Part shown: one piece after another, positions 17,961-27,265 of the stretch
Layout: the number at the start of each line of letters is the position of its first letter
Numbering within the stretch: position 1 is the first letter of the stretch
Assembly: GCA_964619065.1 (NCBI GenBank)
Contig: CAZUCC010000023.1
Location: forward strand, 1-64,000
DNA: 64,000 nt
Source of the DNA: JANXUC01 sp964619065
GTDB taxonomy: Bacteria; Acidobacteriota; Terriglobia; Terriglobales; Acidobacteriaceae
Direction: 5' to 3'
Program-made: the position numbers and the translations under genes
The notes under the pieces: model-generated
The model's input: the letters and a program-made list of their open reading frames with translations, nothing else
What the model was told of the DNA's origin: nothing
Databases searched by the model: none

Positions 17961-19634
17961 CTAGTGTTTCTTGGCCTTCGGGTTCGCCTTGGATTTTGGC
18001 TTCGGCTTGGGCGCCACCTTTGGTTTAGCGTGAGCTTTGGGCTTGGCTTTGGCGGCGGGCTTCGAGGCTGGCGCAGCCTTGGTGGCTGCTATCTTAGCTT
18101 TCTCTATCTTCGCTGGCTTTGCAGCAGCGACTTCGGCAGGCTTGGCGGATGCTCCTGTCTTTGCAGGCGTCTTCTTTCCTGCCGCTTCTTTGGCTGGAGT
18201 CGCGGCAGGAACCAATGCCGGAACCGCTGCGGCTACAGCTCCTTTGCCCTTCGCCTTACCAGCGGGCTTCCCAGCAGGCGCAGGCGCGCCCGGGGCCGGC
18301 TGCGCTCCCTGCACCTTCGCTGCCCGTCCGCGCCTGGGAAGGGGCGGTGGGGGCGGCGGGGGCGGCGCCAACGGCTTCAAATACTTCATGATTTCCGTCT
18401 GCGAACGCAGCTTTCCATCCAACAGCATTAGAAATACGCTCTGTGCGATCTTGGGATACTCGGGCATCGCAGTGGTAATCAGCAGCTCCGTCATTTCCGG
18501 AAGTGGAATACGCTGCTGCACCTGCCGCCACTTGGTCAGGAAATTTCGGATCTTGTTCGTAACCGTCTGCTGCTTCGAGCTTACGGCAAGAAATAAGATC
18601 GTCTCCGGACGGGACGAACTCAGCAGTTGCCAGGTTCGCGAAGGGGTCGCCGCCTCTTTCCCGGAGAGACGCTTGGCAAGATCCTTTGCCGCGCGCTCCA
18701 AGTCGCGCCAGCCTTCTACCAGCCCTTTGCGCGGGATCGCTTTCTCAATCTCGTGCCGGTCCTTTTCGTTGAGACGCGAGGTCAAGAAGTGAAGCACTGC
18801 GGGAGACGGGTCGGTCCAGTAGCCCAATTCCGTCATCTGCTGGCGCGTCTTCATCAGCGCACTCAGGCTCGCCGCATCGATCTTGGCGGTGGTCCAGTGG
18901 GGATGCAATATGCCCAGCCAGCCCTCTTTTTCCAGGGCCTTCACGATGTGAAGCGGATCATCCTCATACGCCAACTGCTCAATCTCGTAACCGAGTGCCC
19001 TCTGGCTCACATGCTCGATGTATTTGGATTCCTTCGCAGACTCAAAGCGAGCCAGCGTGCGCTCCTCAAGCGGCCAGTGGAAACGCGCCGCAAACCGGCT
19101 GGCGCGAATCAGGCGGGAGGGATCCTCCAGGAAGGCATAATTCTGCAGAATACGAATCAGTTTGGCTTCCAAGTCGGCTACACCATTGAACGGATCCAGC
19201 AATAAGCCGCGCGAACCCTCATTCAATGACAACGCCATCGCGTTGATGGTGAAGTCGCGGCGGCGCAGGTCCTCGGTGATGGTGGCAGGCGTGACGAGCG
19301 GAGGCTTTCCCGTTTTTTGATGCTCTTCCTTCCGCGACATGCTGAGTTCAGCGCGCACATTGCTGGGTAAGTTCAGGTACAGCGTGTGCGTATGCTCATC
19401 CATTCCATGCACGGCCGCGTCCGCGCGCTCCAATTCCTTCTGGAGCTTCAGCGGGTTGCCCTGAAGTGTAAAATCAAGATCCCGAATTGGGAATCCCGTG
19501 AGAATGTCACGGACAGCGCCACCCGTGAGGTAGACATTCAGACCGGCTGCGCGCGACAGATCCTGAATCAGCGTGACGCCGCGCATCTGCTCGGGCGTCA
19601 AACGGCTTTCGAGCGTGTAGATATAATCGGCCAT
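17961..19634 (-). CDS. CCA tRNA nucleotidyltransferase / poly(A) polymerase family, with Lys/Ala/Pro-rich tail
   Basis: A class II nucleotidyltransferase that adds or repairs tRNA 3' CCA (or poly-A). The head domain shows GGAVRD (38-43) and DLDF (52-55). The neck includes RRDFTINAMAL and EDPSRLIRASRFAARF. After the body, from about residue 425, comes a run of nine prolines. About 130 residues rich in Ala, Lys and Pro follow and look like a eukaryotic histone H1 tail. The frame extends to 19739, but ATG at 19634 (MADYIYTLES) matches the family start. The tail is probably a lineage-specific nucleic-acid-binding extension. CCA addition versus A-only addition cannot be told from sequence alone. 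Confidence 0.88.
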   Translation of the reverse strand: MADYIYTLESRLTPEQMRGVTLIQDLSRAAGLNVYLTGGAVRDILTGFPIRDLDFTLQGNPLKLQKELERADAAVHGMDEHTHTLYLNLPSNVRAELSMSRKEEHQKTGKPPLVTPATITEDLRRRDFTINAMALSLNEGSRGLLLDPFNGVADLEAKLIRILQNYAFLEDPSRLIRASRFAARFHWPLEERTLARFESAKESKYIEHVSQRALGYEIEQLAYEDDPLHIVKALEKEGWLGILHPHWTTAKIDAASLSALMKTRQQMTELGYWTDPSPAVLHFLTSRLNEKDRHEIEKAIPRKGLVEGWRDLERAAKDLAKRLSGKEAATPSRTWQLLSSSRPETILFLAVSSKQQTVTNKIRNFLTKWRQVQQRIPLPEMTELLITTAMPEYPKIAQSVFLMLLDGKLRSQTEIMKYLKPLAPPPPPPPPLPRRGRAAKVQGAQPAPGAPAPAGKPAGKAKGKGAVAAAVPALVPAATPAKEAAGKKTPAKTGASAKPAEVAAAKPAKIEKAKIAATKAAPASKPAAKAKPKAHAKPKVAPKPKPKSKANPKAKKH

Positions 19635-19882
19635 TCTTTGGCAGTTACTGCTGGAGCCTCTCCCCAGCCACGGCTGTCCCCGCCCCGGCACAAATGGCCG
19701 AAGGTCCAGGACGTGCTTTGATCCTGTGCTGAACCTCACTCTTTCGGCTGTAAGTGTCTCTACACAAGGGGCTTAGGCTGCCGTGACGAGTCCCGATAAA
19801 CTACTGAAGTTAACACAACGTTGACCATTTGGCTACAAGGAACGCGAAAAACATTCGTTCGTGTACAGGAAAGTGCGAAAAT

Positions 19883-19903
19883 CAAGGCTGGCGCGAAGCC
19901 TTG
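19883..19903. other. 7-bp inverted repeat upstream of the unknown gene at 19942
   Basis: CAAGGCT, a GGCGCGA loop and AGCCTTG lie 39 nt before the ATG at 19942, within the 5' leader or promoter region. It could be an operator or leader hairpin; no T tract follows. Confidence 0.3.
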
Positions 19904-19941
19904 TCTACGCTGCCCCACAACGCGAAAGTCTCTGAAAACAA

Positions 19942-20424
19942 ATGTCTTCGACTCACAAGAAAGTGATTGTCCAAAAGCAGGATCGCGATTCCATGAATGG
20001 ATACGTCGCATCCTCGAACTTTATTGTCGATGGCAAGCTGGAAATGCTAAACACGGCCGGAAACGTGGTAGGCATTGATTTGAAAGACATTAAGGGAGTT
20101 TACTTCGTCCGAGAGTTCGGTGAAACCGATCTGCTAGCGCGCAAGACCTTTACAACCAGGCCGCGCGCCGCTGGCCTCTGGGTGCGTCTGCGGTTCAAGG
20201 ACAACGAGATCATGGAAGGTACCATGCCCATCGACCTAACCCAGTCGCCTGCCGAGGGTTACCTCATCAATCCCCCGGATCTGCGCTCCAATACGCAAAG
20301 AATCTTCGTCCCCAGGACTGCCCTGGCATCCTTCACGGTTCTGGCCGTGGTAGGGGCCCAAAAGCGGAAACGGCGTCCGCTGGCCGGAGATGTGCGGCAG
20401 GAACAGCTCTTCGAGGAGCAGTAG
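19942..20424 (+). CDS. conserved protein of unknown function
   Basis: 160 residues, no signal peptide and no membrane segment. The N-terminal 110 residues look like a compact beta-rich domain (KVIVQKQDRDSMNGYV, GIDLKDIKGVYFVREFGE, LWVRLRFKDNEIMEGTMP). I recall similar small proteins annotated only as hypothetical in Acidobacteriota. The tail is basic (QKRKRRP) and then acidic. No catalytic motif is seen. It is followed on the same strand by lpxD, 73 nt downstream. A nucleic-acid or second-messenger-binding role is possible, but nothing here proves it. Confidence 0.7.
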   Translation: MSSTHKKVIVQKQDRDSMNGYVASSNFIVDGKLEMLNTAGNVVGIDLKDIKGVYFVREFGETDLLARKTFTTRPRAAGLWVRLRFKDNEIMEGTMPIDLTQSPAEGYLINPPDLRSNTQRIFVPRTALASFTVLAVVGAQKRKRRPLAGDVRQEQLFEEQ

Positions 20425-20497
20425 AAAGAGCCGTAGCCCCTTTCCCTGCTGTACAATCCCTCATCGGCCCCGTTCTTGGGTAGTCCGGAATCCCCTC

Positions 20498-21508
20498 ATG
20501 AAACTTGGACAAATTGCTTCCGCGTTGGGCGCGCGCCTTGAGAATGGATCTTCCGGGCCGGAGGCCGCCGATCTTGAAATCACCGGCGTGGCGGGCATTG
20601 AACACGCAGTCGCTGGCCAACTCACTTTTGTAGCCAATCCGAAGTACGCGGCCCGCGCCAAAACTACACAAGCGTCCGCCGTAATTGTGGATGAAAAGTT
20701 CCCGACGATCCCGGCCGCGCTCCTTCGGACGATGAATCCCTATTTGGCGTTTGCTCGCTCCATTGAGCTCTTCTACCAGCCGCCGTACTATGCTCCGGGC
20801 GTCCATCCCACCGCGGTCCTCCACCCATCGGCCCAGATCGGCGAGGATGCGCACATTGGACCTTATGCGGTGGTGGACGCTGATGTCGTGATCGGCAGGA
20901 ATGCGAAACTGCTGGCCCACACCGTGATCTACCGAGGCGCTCGCATCGGCGACAATTTCTTTGCGCACGCCCATGCGGTAGTCCGTGAGAATTGCCAGCT
21001 TGGCGACGATGTCATTCTCCAGAATGGCGTCGTCATCGGAGCGGACGGCTTCGGCTTCGCCAAGGATGCTGCTGGCGCCTGGCATAAGATCGTGCAATCC
21101 GGTCCCGCAGTGCTGGAAAATTCCGTGGAAGTACAAGCGAATGCCTGCATCGATCGCGCGAGTGTAGGGGAAACGCGCATTGGGTGCGGCGTAAAAATCG
21201 ACAATCTCGCGCAGGTGGGTCACGGTTCCAGTGTGGGCGAAAATTCTCTTTTGTGCGCTCAGGTAGGCCTCGCGGGATCGACGGACGTAGGCAAGCGCGT
21301 AATCCTGGCGGGGCAGGTTGGCGTGGCCGGTCACTGCAGGATCGGCGACGATGTCGTCGCCACCGGGCAGACCGGAATCCACGGCGATATACTTGCAGGG
21401 AAAGTGCTGAGCGGTTCTCCCGCCATGGACAACAAGCTCTGGCTGCGCTGTGTTGCCATCTTCCACCGCTTGCCGGAGCTGGCTAAGGCTCTGCGACTGC
21501 CGCGCTGA
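20498..21508 (+). CDS. lpxD: UDP-3-O-(3-hydroxyacyl)glucosamine N-acyltransferase (LpxD)
   Basis: Third step of lipid A synthesis: N-acylation of UDP-3-O-acyl-glucosamine. It has an N-terminal uridine-binding domain (about 1-100, with AGIEHAVAGQLTFVANPKY). A left-handed beta-helix of hexapeptide repeats follows from about 101 (GVHPTAVLHPSAQIGEDAHIG). The likely catalytic His242 lies in QVGHGSSVGENS, matching the E. coli LpxD histidine region. The frame is open from 20390, but ATG at 20498 is the standard start and gives 336 residues. Its 3' end overlaps the 3' end of the convergent plsC by 26 nt. Confidence 0.95.
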   Translation: MKLGQIASALGARLENGSSGPEAADLEITGVAGIEHAVAGQLTFVANPKYAARAKTTQASAVIVDEKFPTIPAALLRTMNPYLAFARSIELFYQPPYYAPGVHPTAVLHPSAQIGEDAHIGPYAVVDADVVIGRNAKLLAHTVIYRGARIGDNFFAHAHAVVRENCQLGDDVILQNGVVIGADGFGFAKDAAGAWHKIVQSGPAVLENSVEVQANACIDRASVGETRIGCGVKIDNLAQVGHGSSVGENSLLCAQVGLAGSTDVGKRVILAGQVGVAGHCRIGDDVVATGQTGIHGDILAGKVLSGSPAMDNKLWLRCVAIFHRLPELAKALRLPR

Positions 21509-22226
21509 CCGGCCCGGCAGCTTCCTGATATTCGGGAGGCAACCCGGCGTCGATGCTTCTGCGGACCGCGAGCATCAACGCATCACGATTGGCAAATTGT
21601 TTGGGATCGATGGGATCGTGAAAAATCACGGTTACCTTCCCCGGCTCAATGGCAAATCTTCCCTTTGGCATGGCCTTGTGCGTGCCCACAATCGTCACCG
21701 GTGCAATGGGAATCCCGGATTCCATCGCCAGATAGAAAGGACCCCGTTTAAAGGGCAACAACTTGCCGTCAAACGACCGCTTGCCTTCCGGGAAGATCGT
21801 CATGCTGATACCCTGCTCGATTACTTTCTTGGCCTCACGCACTGCCGCGATTCCCGCTTCCCGGTTTCCGCGGTCCACGGGAACGAATGAACCGAGTCGC
21901 ATGGCTTTCCCGAGAATCGGATAGTCGAATAACTCCTTTTTCGTCATCACCGCCGTCCGCCCGGGAACCAGGGGCAAGAAGAGCGGCGGATCGATATTGG
22001 ATACATGATTCGCCATGAAGATATAGCGCTGGTCAGCAGGGACTTTTTCCAAACCCACAGCCTCTGTGCGCACGCCTGCCAGTCTCACTCCGGCCGCCGC
22101 ACACCATATCGCGATCCGATATAGCAAACCAGCATCCCCAGTGAACAGGGTGTAGGGAAAACAAATGAGCGCGGTCGGCGGCAGCGCAATCGCCCAGAAC
22201 CCGAGCATGAGCAACGTATGAATCAA
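21483..22226 (-). CDS. plsC: 1-acyl-sn-glycerol-3-phosphate acyltransferase (PlsC family)
   Basis: Acylates lysophosphatidic acid in phospholipid synthesis. It has an N-terminal membrane segment (about 3-28) and the acyltransferase NHVSNID box with His74 and Asp79. FVPVDRG (114-120) and FPEGKR (145-150) are also present. The length is 247 residues. Its ATG overlaps the stop of the M61 peptidase by 4 nt, so it is the last gene of a tightly coupled minus-strand operon. It converges with lpxD, also an envelope-lipid gene. Confidence 0.88.
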   Translation of the reverse strand: MIHTLLMLGFWAIALPPTALICFPYTLFTGDAGLLYRIAIWCAAAGVRLAGVRTEAVGLEKVPADQRYIFMANHVSNIDPPLFLPLVPGRTAVMTKKELFDYPILGKAMRLGSFVPVDRGNREAGIAAVREAKKVIEQGISMTIFPEGKRSFDGKLLPFKRGPFYLAMESGIPIAPVTIVGTHKAMPKGRFAIEPGKVTVIFHDPIDPKQFANRDALMLAVRRSIDAGLPPEYQEAAGPVSAAVAEP

Positions 22227-24076
22227 TGCTGCATTCCTTGTGCTGGAGGCTGCTGTTTCGTTTCAGACTGCGCGGCTGCGGGCTGCGAGGGAAAAAGCCA
22301 CGCTTTCCGGCGGGCCAACTGCTCAGCAGGGGCATTTTCCATGCCGACGACTTCATACTCCTGCGTTTTCCTGGTTGCAAGTTTCCAGCTCAGCTCACGC
22401 TCCATGCCCGCGGCATTGCGCACACGCAAATGCAGCATCCCGCCACCTTGCTGAGCGTTGATCCTGGCTTCCAGGTCACGCATCGGTGGGATGCCATCAA
22501 CCGCGAGAACCGTATCCCCGACGACCAAGCCGGCATGGGAAGCTTCACTATTGGGTGCGACGTAGACTATCGCAGGTGCGGCATCGAAATTCCTGGCTGC
22601 TCGAAAACCTGCATCGGACAACGTTTTCTCGTGAATTGCCACATGCAGCCCCACCCACCCCAGAAAATCGTCGTACGGAATTTCCTCCGTACCCGCGACG
22701 TATTTCTGGAAAAACCATTCTAAATCGGCGCCGCTCACCGACTCTGCTCCTTGCCGGATCCCCTCCGAATCGTCGAAGAATCTCCCCTTCTTCGCGTATG
22801 TTTGATTTAGATATTGGAACAAATCCCGCAAAGATGCCTCGTTATTACTCCCTTTGCGCATCGCCAGATCCAACAGGATTCCCAGCAAGAATCCCTTATT
22901 GTAGTAACTAATGCTGCGGGCTGGTTGGCGGTAGGTTGGGTACTTTTCCAGCCATGCGTCCAGGCTTGATTCCTCGGCGGACTGCGTCAGGTGCGCCGGG
23001 CGATTTTGCAGCTCGGTGATTTCCTCCGAGAGATTGCGCAGAAAAGATTTTTCATCGATCAGGCCAGACTGCAGCAGGGCATACTGCTCGACCGTGCTGG
23101 TGACACCCTCACTGAACCAGAGGGCGCGCGTGTAATTCTCTTTTGTATAGTCCACCTGGGCGAGCGACTGGGGGCGTAAGCGCTTTACATTCCACAAGTG
23201 GAAGAATTCATGCGCTGTCATGGAAACAAGCTCATTCGGGTTGTCCCGTAGCGAACGGCGGCTGAGCTCTATCGACGTCGAGTTGGCATGTTCCATCCCT
23301 CCTTCACCACGCTCCGGCGGGAAGTGATAGATAAACAAATAATCCTGAAAGGGACGATCCTGCATCCAAGCCGTTTCTGCGTGAACGATTTTGCGCAGGT
23401 TTTCCTTGAGGTGTTGTAGATCGTATGCGTCCGGGGCGGCGTCCACCACAATGCGATAGTGAGCGCCCTCCTCAGAGAAAAGCGTTTCCTGAAATTTACT
23501 CAGCTCCACTGGTGAATCGACGAGCGTGTCATAATTCGCGGCCTGCAATTCGCCTTTGTCTTCCTTCAAAGCACAGGCTAGATGCCAGCCCTCGGGGATA
23601 CCCGCAAATCGCACGGCCATGGGAGGGGAACGCGCATCCACCGGATACACCAAAATTTCGGCAAGATTGAAGAATCCGTGCTCATTGTTGAATTGCGCCC
23701 CGAACGGGCCCGGCTGATCTGCGAGAACCTCATATTCGACCACCCCGCCGCGCTCCATCCCTTCGACCTGCCACAAACTCTTGTTTAACTTGTGGACTTT
23801 GACAGATGTTCCTCCCGTCGCTCTCGCGTGTAACCACCGGATGTACTCTGAAAAATCGCGCACCTGGTACGTCGCGTTCCACACCGGCAACTGAAACTCC
23901 CGCTGTGCAGCTCCGGGCGGAACCATGATTTCGACACGCAGCAGGTGTTCGGCAGGGTTTTCCAGAGTCACCGTGTAATGAATGGGAGCAATACCGCTCT
24001 GTGCCTCGGCCAGCACAGAGGAAATCAACAGCGTTGTCAGAAGAAGCATAAGGCTGAGTTTGCCTTGCATCTTCAT
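22223..24076 (-). CDS. M61 family metallopeptidase with PDZ domain
   Basis: A secreted glycyl-aminopeptidase-like enzyme. It has a signal peptide (1-25) and an N-terminal beta domain. GGMEHANS (259-266) precedes the zinc motif HEFFH (289-293), which continues WNVKRLRP. A C-terminal PDZ domain (about 505-590) contains SEASHAGLVVGDTVLAVDGIP. The length is 617 residues. It overlaps both mpl and plsC by 4 nt. Its presence inside a peptidoglycan-recycling operon suggests an envelope proteolysis role, but the substrate is unknown. Confidence 0.9.
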   Translation of the reverse strand: MKMQGKLSLMLLLTTLLISSVLAEAQSGIAPIHYTVTLENPAEHLLRVEIMVPPGAAQREFQLPVWNATYQVRDFSEYIRWLHARATGGTSVKVHKLNKSLWQVEGMERGGVVEYEVLADQPGPFGAQFNNEHGFFNLAEILVYPVDARSPPMAVRFAGIPEGWHLACALKEDKGELQAANYDTLVDSPVELSKFQETLFSEEGAHYRIVVDAAPDAYDLQHLKENLRKIVHAETAWMQDRPFQDYLFIYHFPPERGEGGMEHANSTSIELSRRSLRDNPNELVSMTAHEFFHLWNVKRLRPQSLAQVDYTKENYTRALWFSEGVTSTVEQYALLQSGLIDEKSFLRNLSEEITELQNRPAHLTQSAEESSLDAWLEKYPTYRQPARSISYYNKGFLLGILLDLAMRKGSNNEASLRDLFQYLNQTYAKKGRFFDDSEGIRQGAESVSGADLEWFFQKYVAGTEEIPYDDFLGWVGLHVAIHEKTLSDAGFRAARNFDAAPAIVYVAPNSEASHAGLVVGDTVLAVDGIPPMRDLEARINAQQGGGMLHLRVRNAAGMERELSWKLATRKTQEYEVVGMENAPAEQLARRKAWLFPSQPAAAQSETKQQPPAQGMQH

Positions 24077-25527
24077 TGGCTTTTCGCCTGCATTATTTCT
24101 GCCTGCTTGCTGACCGAATTCGCGAATTCGCGCAATCGCCGCGGCAGTTTCTCGTAGATGCCGCCGAAACCGCCGTTGGACAGAATCGCCACGATGTCCC
24201 CGGAACGGAGTTTGGGCACCACAGCGTCAACGATTCGATCCGCGTCCTCTAAAACCTGCACTCGGCGGCCTGTCTGGTTGATTTGCGCGGCGAGAGCGTT
24301 CACATCAAGCCGCTCCTCTTCTGGAATTGCGTCCATCTTGAAAACCTGCGCAACGACCACTTCGTCCGCGCCGGAAAGGCTCTTTGCCAGACTATCCTGC
24401 AAAACGCGGCGTCGCAGGGTATTCGATCGCGGCTCCAGAATGACCCACAACCGGCTGCCCGGATAGCGTCCGCGCAACGCAGCGAGAGTACCGGCAATAG
24501 CGGTAGGATGATGCGCAAAATCGTCCACAATGGTGACGCCGTTGACCTCGGCTTTTACTTCGAGACGGCGCTTGACGCTCTTAAAAATCTTCAAGGCTGC
24601 GGCAATCTCCGGCACGCCGATGCCGTAGTTTGCAGCCATGGCTGCTGCAGCGGTCGCGTTCAGGACGTTGTATTCCCCTGCCAACGGAAACTCGAAATTC
24701 GCCCATTCCGTGCCAGAGCGAAATACTTTCCACGCGGTTGCCGTTGGATTTACGCGCATGTCGACGATCCGCCAAGTCGAAGATTCCTTCATTCCATAGC
24801 TCTCCACTGGGCAAAACGCTTTGGCCAGACAGCGATCCAGACTCTCTCCGCTATCGTGAGCGATGATCTTGCCACGTCTGGGGACCAGATTCACAAGACG
24901 CTTGAAGGCGGTTTCCACAGCCTTCAGATCGTCGTAGATATCCGCGTGATCGAACTCGACCGAAGTCAGAATTACACTTTCGGGAAAGTAGTGCAGAAAC
25001 TTTGGCCCTTTGTCGAAAAACGCAGTGTCGTATTCGTCGGCTTCAATAATGAAGTTCTTCCCGGAGCCTACTGCAAAGCTGCTGCCAAAATTCTCCGCGA
25101 TACCGCCAATCAAAAACGAAGGGTTCCGGCCCGCGCAATGAAAAATCCAAGCCAGCATCGACGTGGTTGTGGTTTTGCCATGTGTACCCGCAACTGCGAT
25201 CACTTCCCTGCTGCGAAGGAATTCGTCGTGGAGAATCTGTGGCAGCGAGCAGAACGGAATACGCTCATCGAGCACGTGCTCCAATTCCACGTTGCCGCGA
25301 GAGACGACATTTCCGACCACAATCAAGTCCGGCCGTGGATCAAGATTCGCCGGAGAGAAAGGCTGTGCGACGCGGATGCCGAGCGACGCCAGAAAATCCG
25401 ACATTGGCGGATAGGCCGCCGTATCCGATCCCGTGACGCGATGACCGCGGGTTTGCAGCAGCCCAGCTAGCGATGCCATGGCTGTGCCACAGATTCCGAT
25501 CAAGTGAACGTGCTTTGCGTTCGTCAT
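24073..25527 (-). CDS. mpl: UDP-N-acetylmuramate:L-alanyl-gamma-D-glutamyl-meso-diaminopimelate ligase
   Basis: A Mur-ligase-family recycling enzyme that attaches the recovered tripeptide to UDP-MurNAc. The N-terminal Rossmann segment HVHLIGICGTAMASLAGLLQ and the ATP loop GTHGKTT (114-120) are seen. FIIEADEYDTAFFDKGPKFLHY distinguishes Mpl from MurC. The C-terminal domain contains DDFAHHPTAIAGTL. The frame continues upstream to 25731, but ATG at 25527 gives 484 residues and forms an ATGA overlap with the ldcA stop. LdcA and Mpl act in neighbouring recycling steps, which supports the assignment. Confidence 0.93.
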   Translation of the reverse strand: MTNAKHVHLIGICGTAMASLAGLLQTRGHRVTGSDTAAYPPMSDFLASLGIRVAQPFSPANLDPRPDLIVVGNVVSRGNVELEHVLDERIPFCSLPQILHDEFLRSREVIAVAGTHGKTTTTSMLAWIFHCAGRNPSFLIGGIAENFGSSFAVGSGKNFIIEADEYDTAFFDKGPKFLHYFPESVILTSVEFDHADIYDDLKAVETAFKRLVNLVPRRGKIIAHDSGESLDRCLAKAFCPVESYGMKESSTWRIVDMRVNPTATAWKVFRSGTEWANFEFPLAGEYNVLNATAAAAMAANYGIGVPEIAAALKIFKSVKRRLEVKAEVNGVTIVDDFAHHPTAIAGTLAALRGRYPGSRLWVILEPRSNTLRRRVLQDSLAKSLSGADEVVVAQVFKMDAIPEEERLDVNALAAQINQTGRRVQVLEDADRIVDAVVPKLRSGDIVAILSNGGFGGIYEKLPRRLREFANSVSKQAEIMQAKSQ

Positions 25528-26477
25528 GCGGTCGTTGCAGGCTCCAAGAATTGCAGTTGCGCACGCGCTCCAGTTACCGCCAGCGATGCGCGCACACCGA
25601 TGGGCAACGTAATGTTCCGTCGCGCCACGTGTCCCGAGCGCAAACCAAACGCGACGGGAACACCGAGGTCGCCCACAACACGTAACACGACTTCTTCCAA
25701 CGTGTACGGTTGCTCGGGGTGCTGCACGCAATCGTTCATTTCCCCGAAGACAACCCCGCGCACGCCTTCGAATTTTCCCGCCAGCTTCAGTTGCATCAGC
25801 ATGCGATCGATTTGGAAGGGCTTGGACGCAATGTCTTCAAGAAACAGAATTGTGCCCGCCGTTTGAATTTCGTGTCGCGTCCCGAGTGTCGCCGCCTGAC
25901 TGCGTAGGGATCACCCGTACACGCGACCGGAGGCCAAGGCAGCGGCCAGACCCTTCCTGCTCGAATCCTGCAAGTCCCAAGATGCCCCCCCACCAGGCCC
26001 GGCTTCCCAAGAAGCAACATCGATTCCGTCGGCTTCAACAAAATCTTTTGTGATCATAGGTCCGTGAAACACCATCAACCCGGCTTCATCGCACAGCAAA
26101 GTCAGAAGACTGGTCACATCACTGTAGCCCATGAAAATTTTCGGATGGTGGCGAACAATGTTGAGGTCAAGCCTGTCCACCAGATAATTGCAGCCGTACC
26201 CTCCGCGAGCACAAATGATCGCGTGGATATCTTCTCGCTGGAACATCGCATGCAATTCTTCGATACGCCTTTGCACCGATCCCGCGAAATACAGATCTTG
26301 TTCCAGGATCGACTCGGCATAGACTGGCTTGTACCCAAGGCGCTGTAGTCTTTCGCACCCGGCCAGCAGCGCGTCCTGCCTGATATTGCTGGCAGGGGCC
26401 ACGATGCCCACCGTGTCGCCCTGGCGCAAAGCAGGGGGGCGAACTCGCGGCAGCACGGGACTCTTATTTCCGCTCAT
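25524..26477 (-). pseudogene. ldcA: muramoyltetrapeptide (LD-)carboxypeptidase, interrupted by in-frame TGA
   Basis: S66-family enzyme that trims the terminal D-Ala from recycled tetrapeptide. A single frame runs from ATG at 26477 to the stop at 25524 (317 residues, normal length) but contains TGA at 25911-25913 (codon 189). The catalytic triad expected from the family is present on both sides: Ser119 in GYSD, Glu214 in LFLED, His283 in SGHVARRN. The sequence around the TGA (GRVYG, stop, then SLRSQAATLGT) aligns with the family's GGxLSLL...GT segment, with the TGA at a glycine-like position. No shift of frame is needed. It could be a recent nonsense mutation, a base error or readthrough. Start and stop form ATGA overlaps with dapF and mpl. 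Confidence 0.75.
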
Positions 26478-27265
26478 GGCGTCCACAGGAACTCTCCGTG
26501 GCAGATGATCCGCGCCGGTCCGCGCAAATCAACCTTGCCGTTTTCCCAGCGCACGGACTGGGTTCCGCCCGGCGCCCGCACTTGCAGCGGCGACTGGGCA
26601 TGCTTGCCGGCAATTGCCGCTACCGCCGCCGCGCACGATCCCGTACCCGACGACTGAGTTACTCCCGCGCCACGTTCAAAAATTCGAATCTCGATATTGT
26701 CCTCATTCAGAAATTTCACGAGTTCGACGTTGACCCCGTGCGGAAAGTGAGCGTGCCGACTAATTGCGGCTGCTTGTCGTTGCCACTCCCGGGGAAAATC
26801 CTCCACAAACATTACAAAGTGCGGATTTCCCGTCGAAACAGGAATCCCTTGCACGCTGATGTCTGATAGAGCCAGTGTCAGCGGATCGCCCACGACTGCC
26901 GCTCCCATCTCAGTCTCGAATTCGAATTCCGGGTCAGCCCGGCGCGTCAGCTTGCAGACTTTGACGCCGGCGTCCGTCTGGATCGTGACACGATCCATTG
27001 TTTTATCCGCAATCCAATTCGCGGCCACGCACCGCGTGCCGTTGCCGGAGATTTCCGCCATGCTCCCGTCGGCGTTGATCAAATGAATCTGGACATCGGC
27101 GTTCGTTCCCGGCAAAAGCCATTCCACGCCATCGGCGCCAACACCCTGATGACGATCACAAATCCTTCGCGTGAACTCTGCCCGGTCCCCATCGACCCGG
27201 GAGGATTCGATCAACAAAAAATCGTTGCCGCACGCCGTCGCCTTCACGAATGGAACGGTCTTCAT
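26474..27265 (-). CDS. dapF: diaminopimelate epimerase
   Basis: Interconverts LL- and meso-DAP, supplying the peptidoglycan cross-linker and lysine. The two catalytic cysteines are visible: Cys79 in GNGTRC and Cys211 in GTGSC. The opening VKATACGNDFLL, CDRHQGVGADGV and STGNPHFVMFV are also present. The length is 263 residues. It overlaps the mgtC-like stop by 4 nt and the ldcA start by 4 nt. Confidence 0.95.
   Translation of the reverse strand: MKTVPFVKATACGNDFLLIESSRVDGDRAEFTRRICDRHQGVGADGVEWLLPGTNADVQIHLINADGSMAEISGNGTRCVAANWIADKTMDRVTIQTDAGVKVCKLTRRADPEFEFETEMGAAVVGDPLTLALSDISVQGIPVSTGNPHFVMFVEDFPREWQRQAAAISRHAHFPHGVNVELVKFLNEDNIEIRIFERGAGVTQSSGTGSCAAAVAAIAGKHAQSPLQVRAPGGTQSVRWENGKVDLRGPARIICHGEFLWTP

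Noticed and set aside
20333..21466. 377-codon frame antisense to lpxD
   Set aside because: It is a shadow of the hexapeptide repeats, with no recognised domain.
24283..25470. 395-codon frame antisense to mpl
   Set aside because: No family features; mpl on the other strand has all Mur ligase motifs.
25911..25913. The TGA in ldcA as a selenocysteine codon
   Set aside because: It replaces a glycine-like position in a non-redox hydrolase and the following 45 nt show only 3-bp stems; a nonsense change or base error is simpler.
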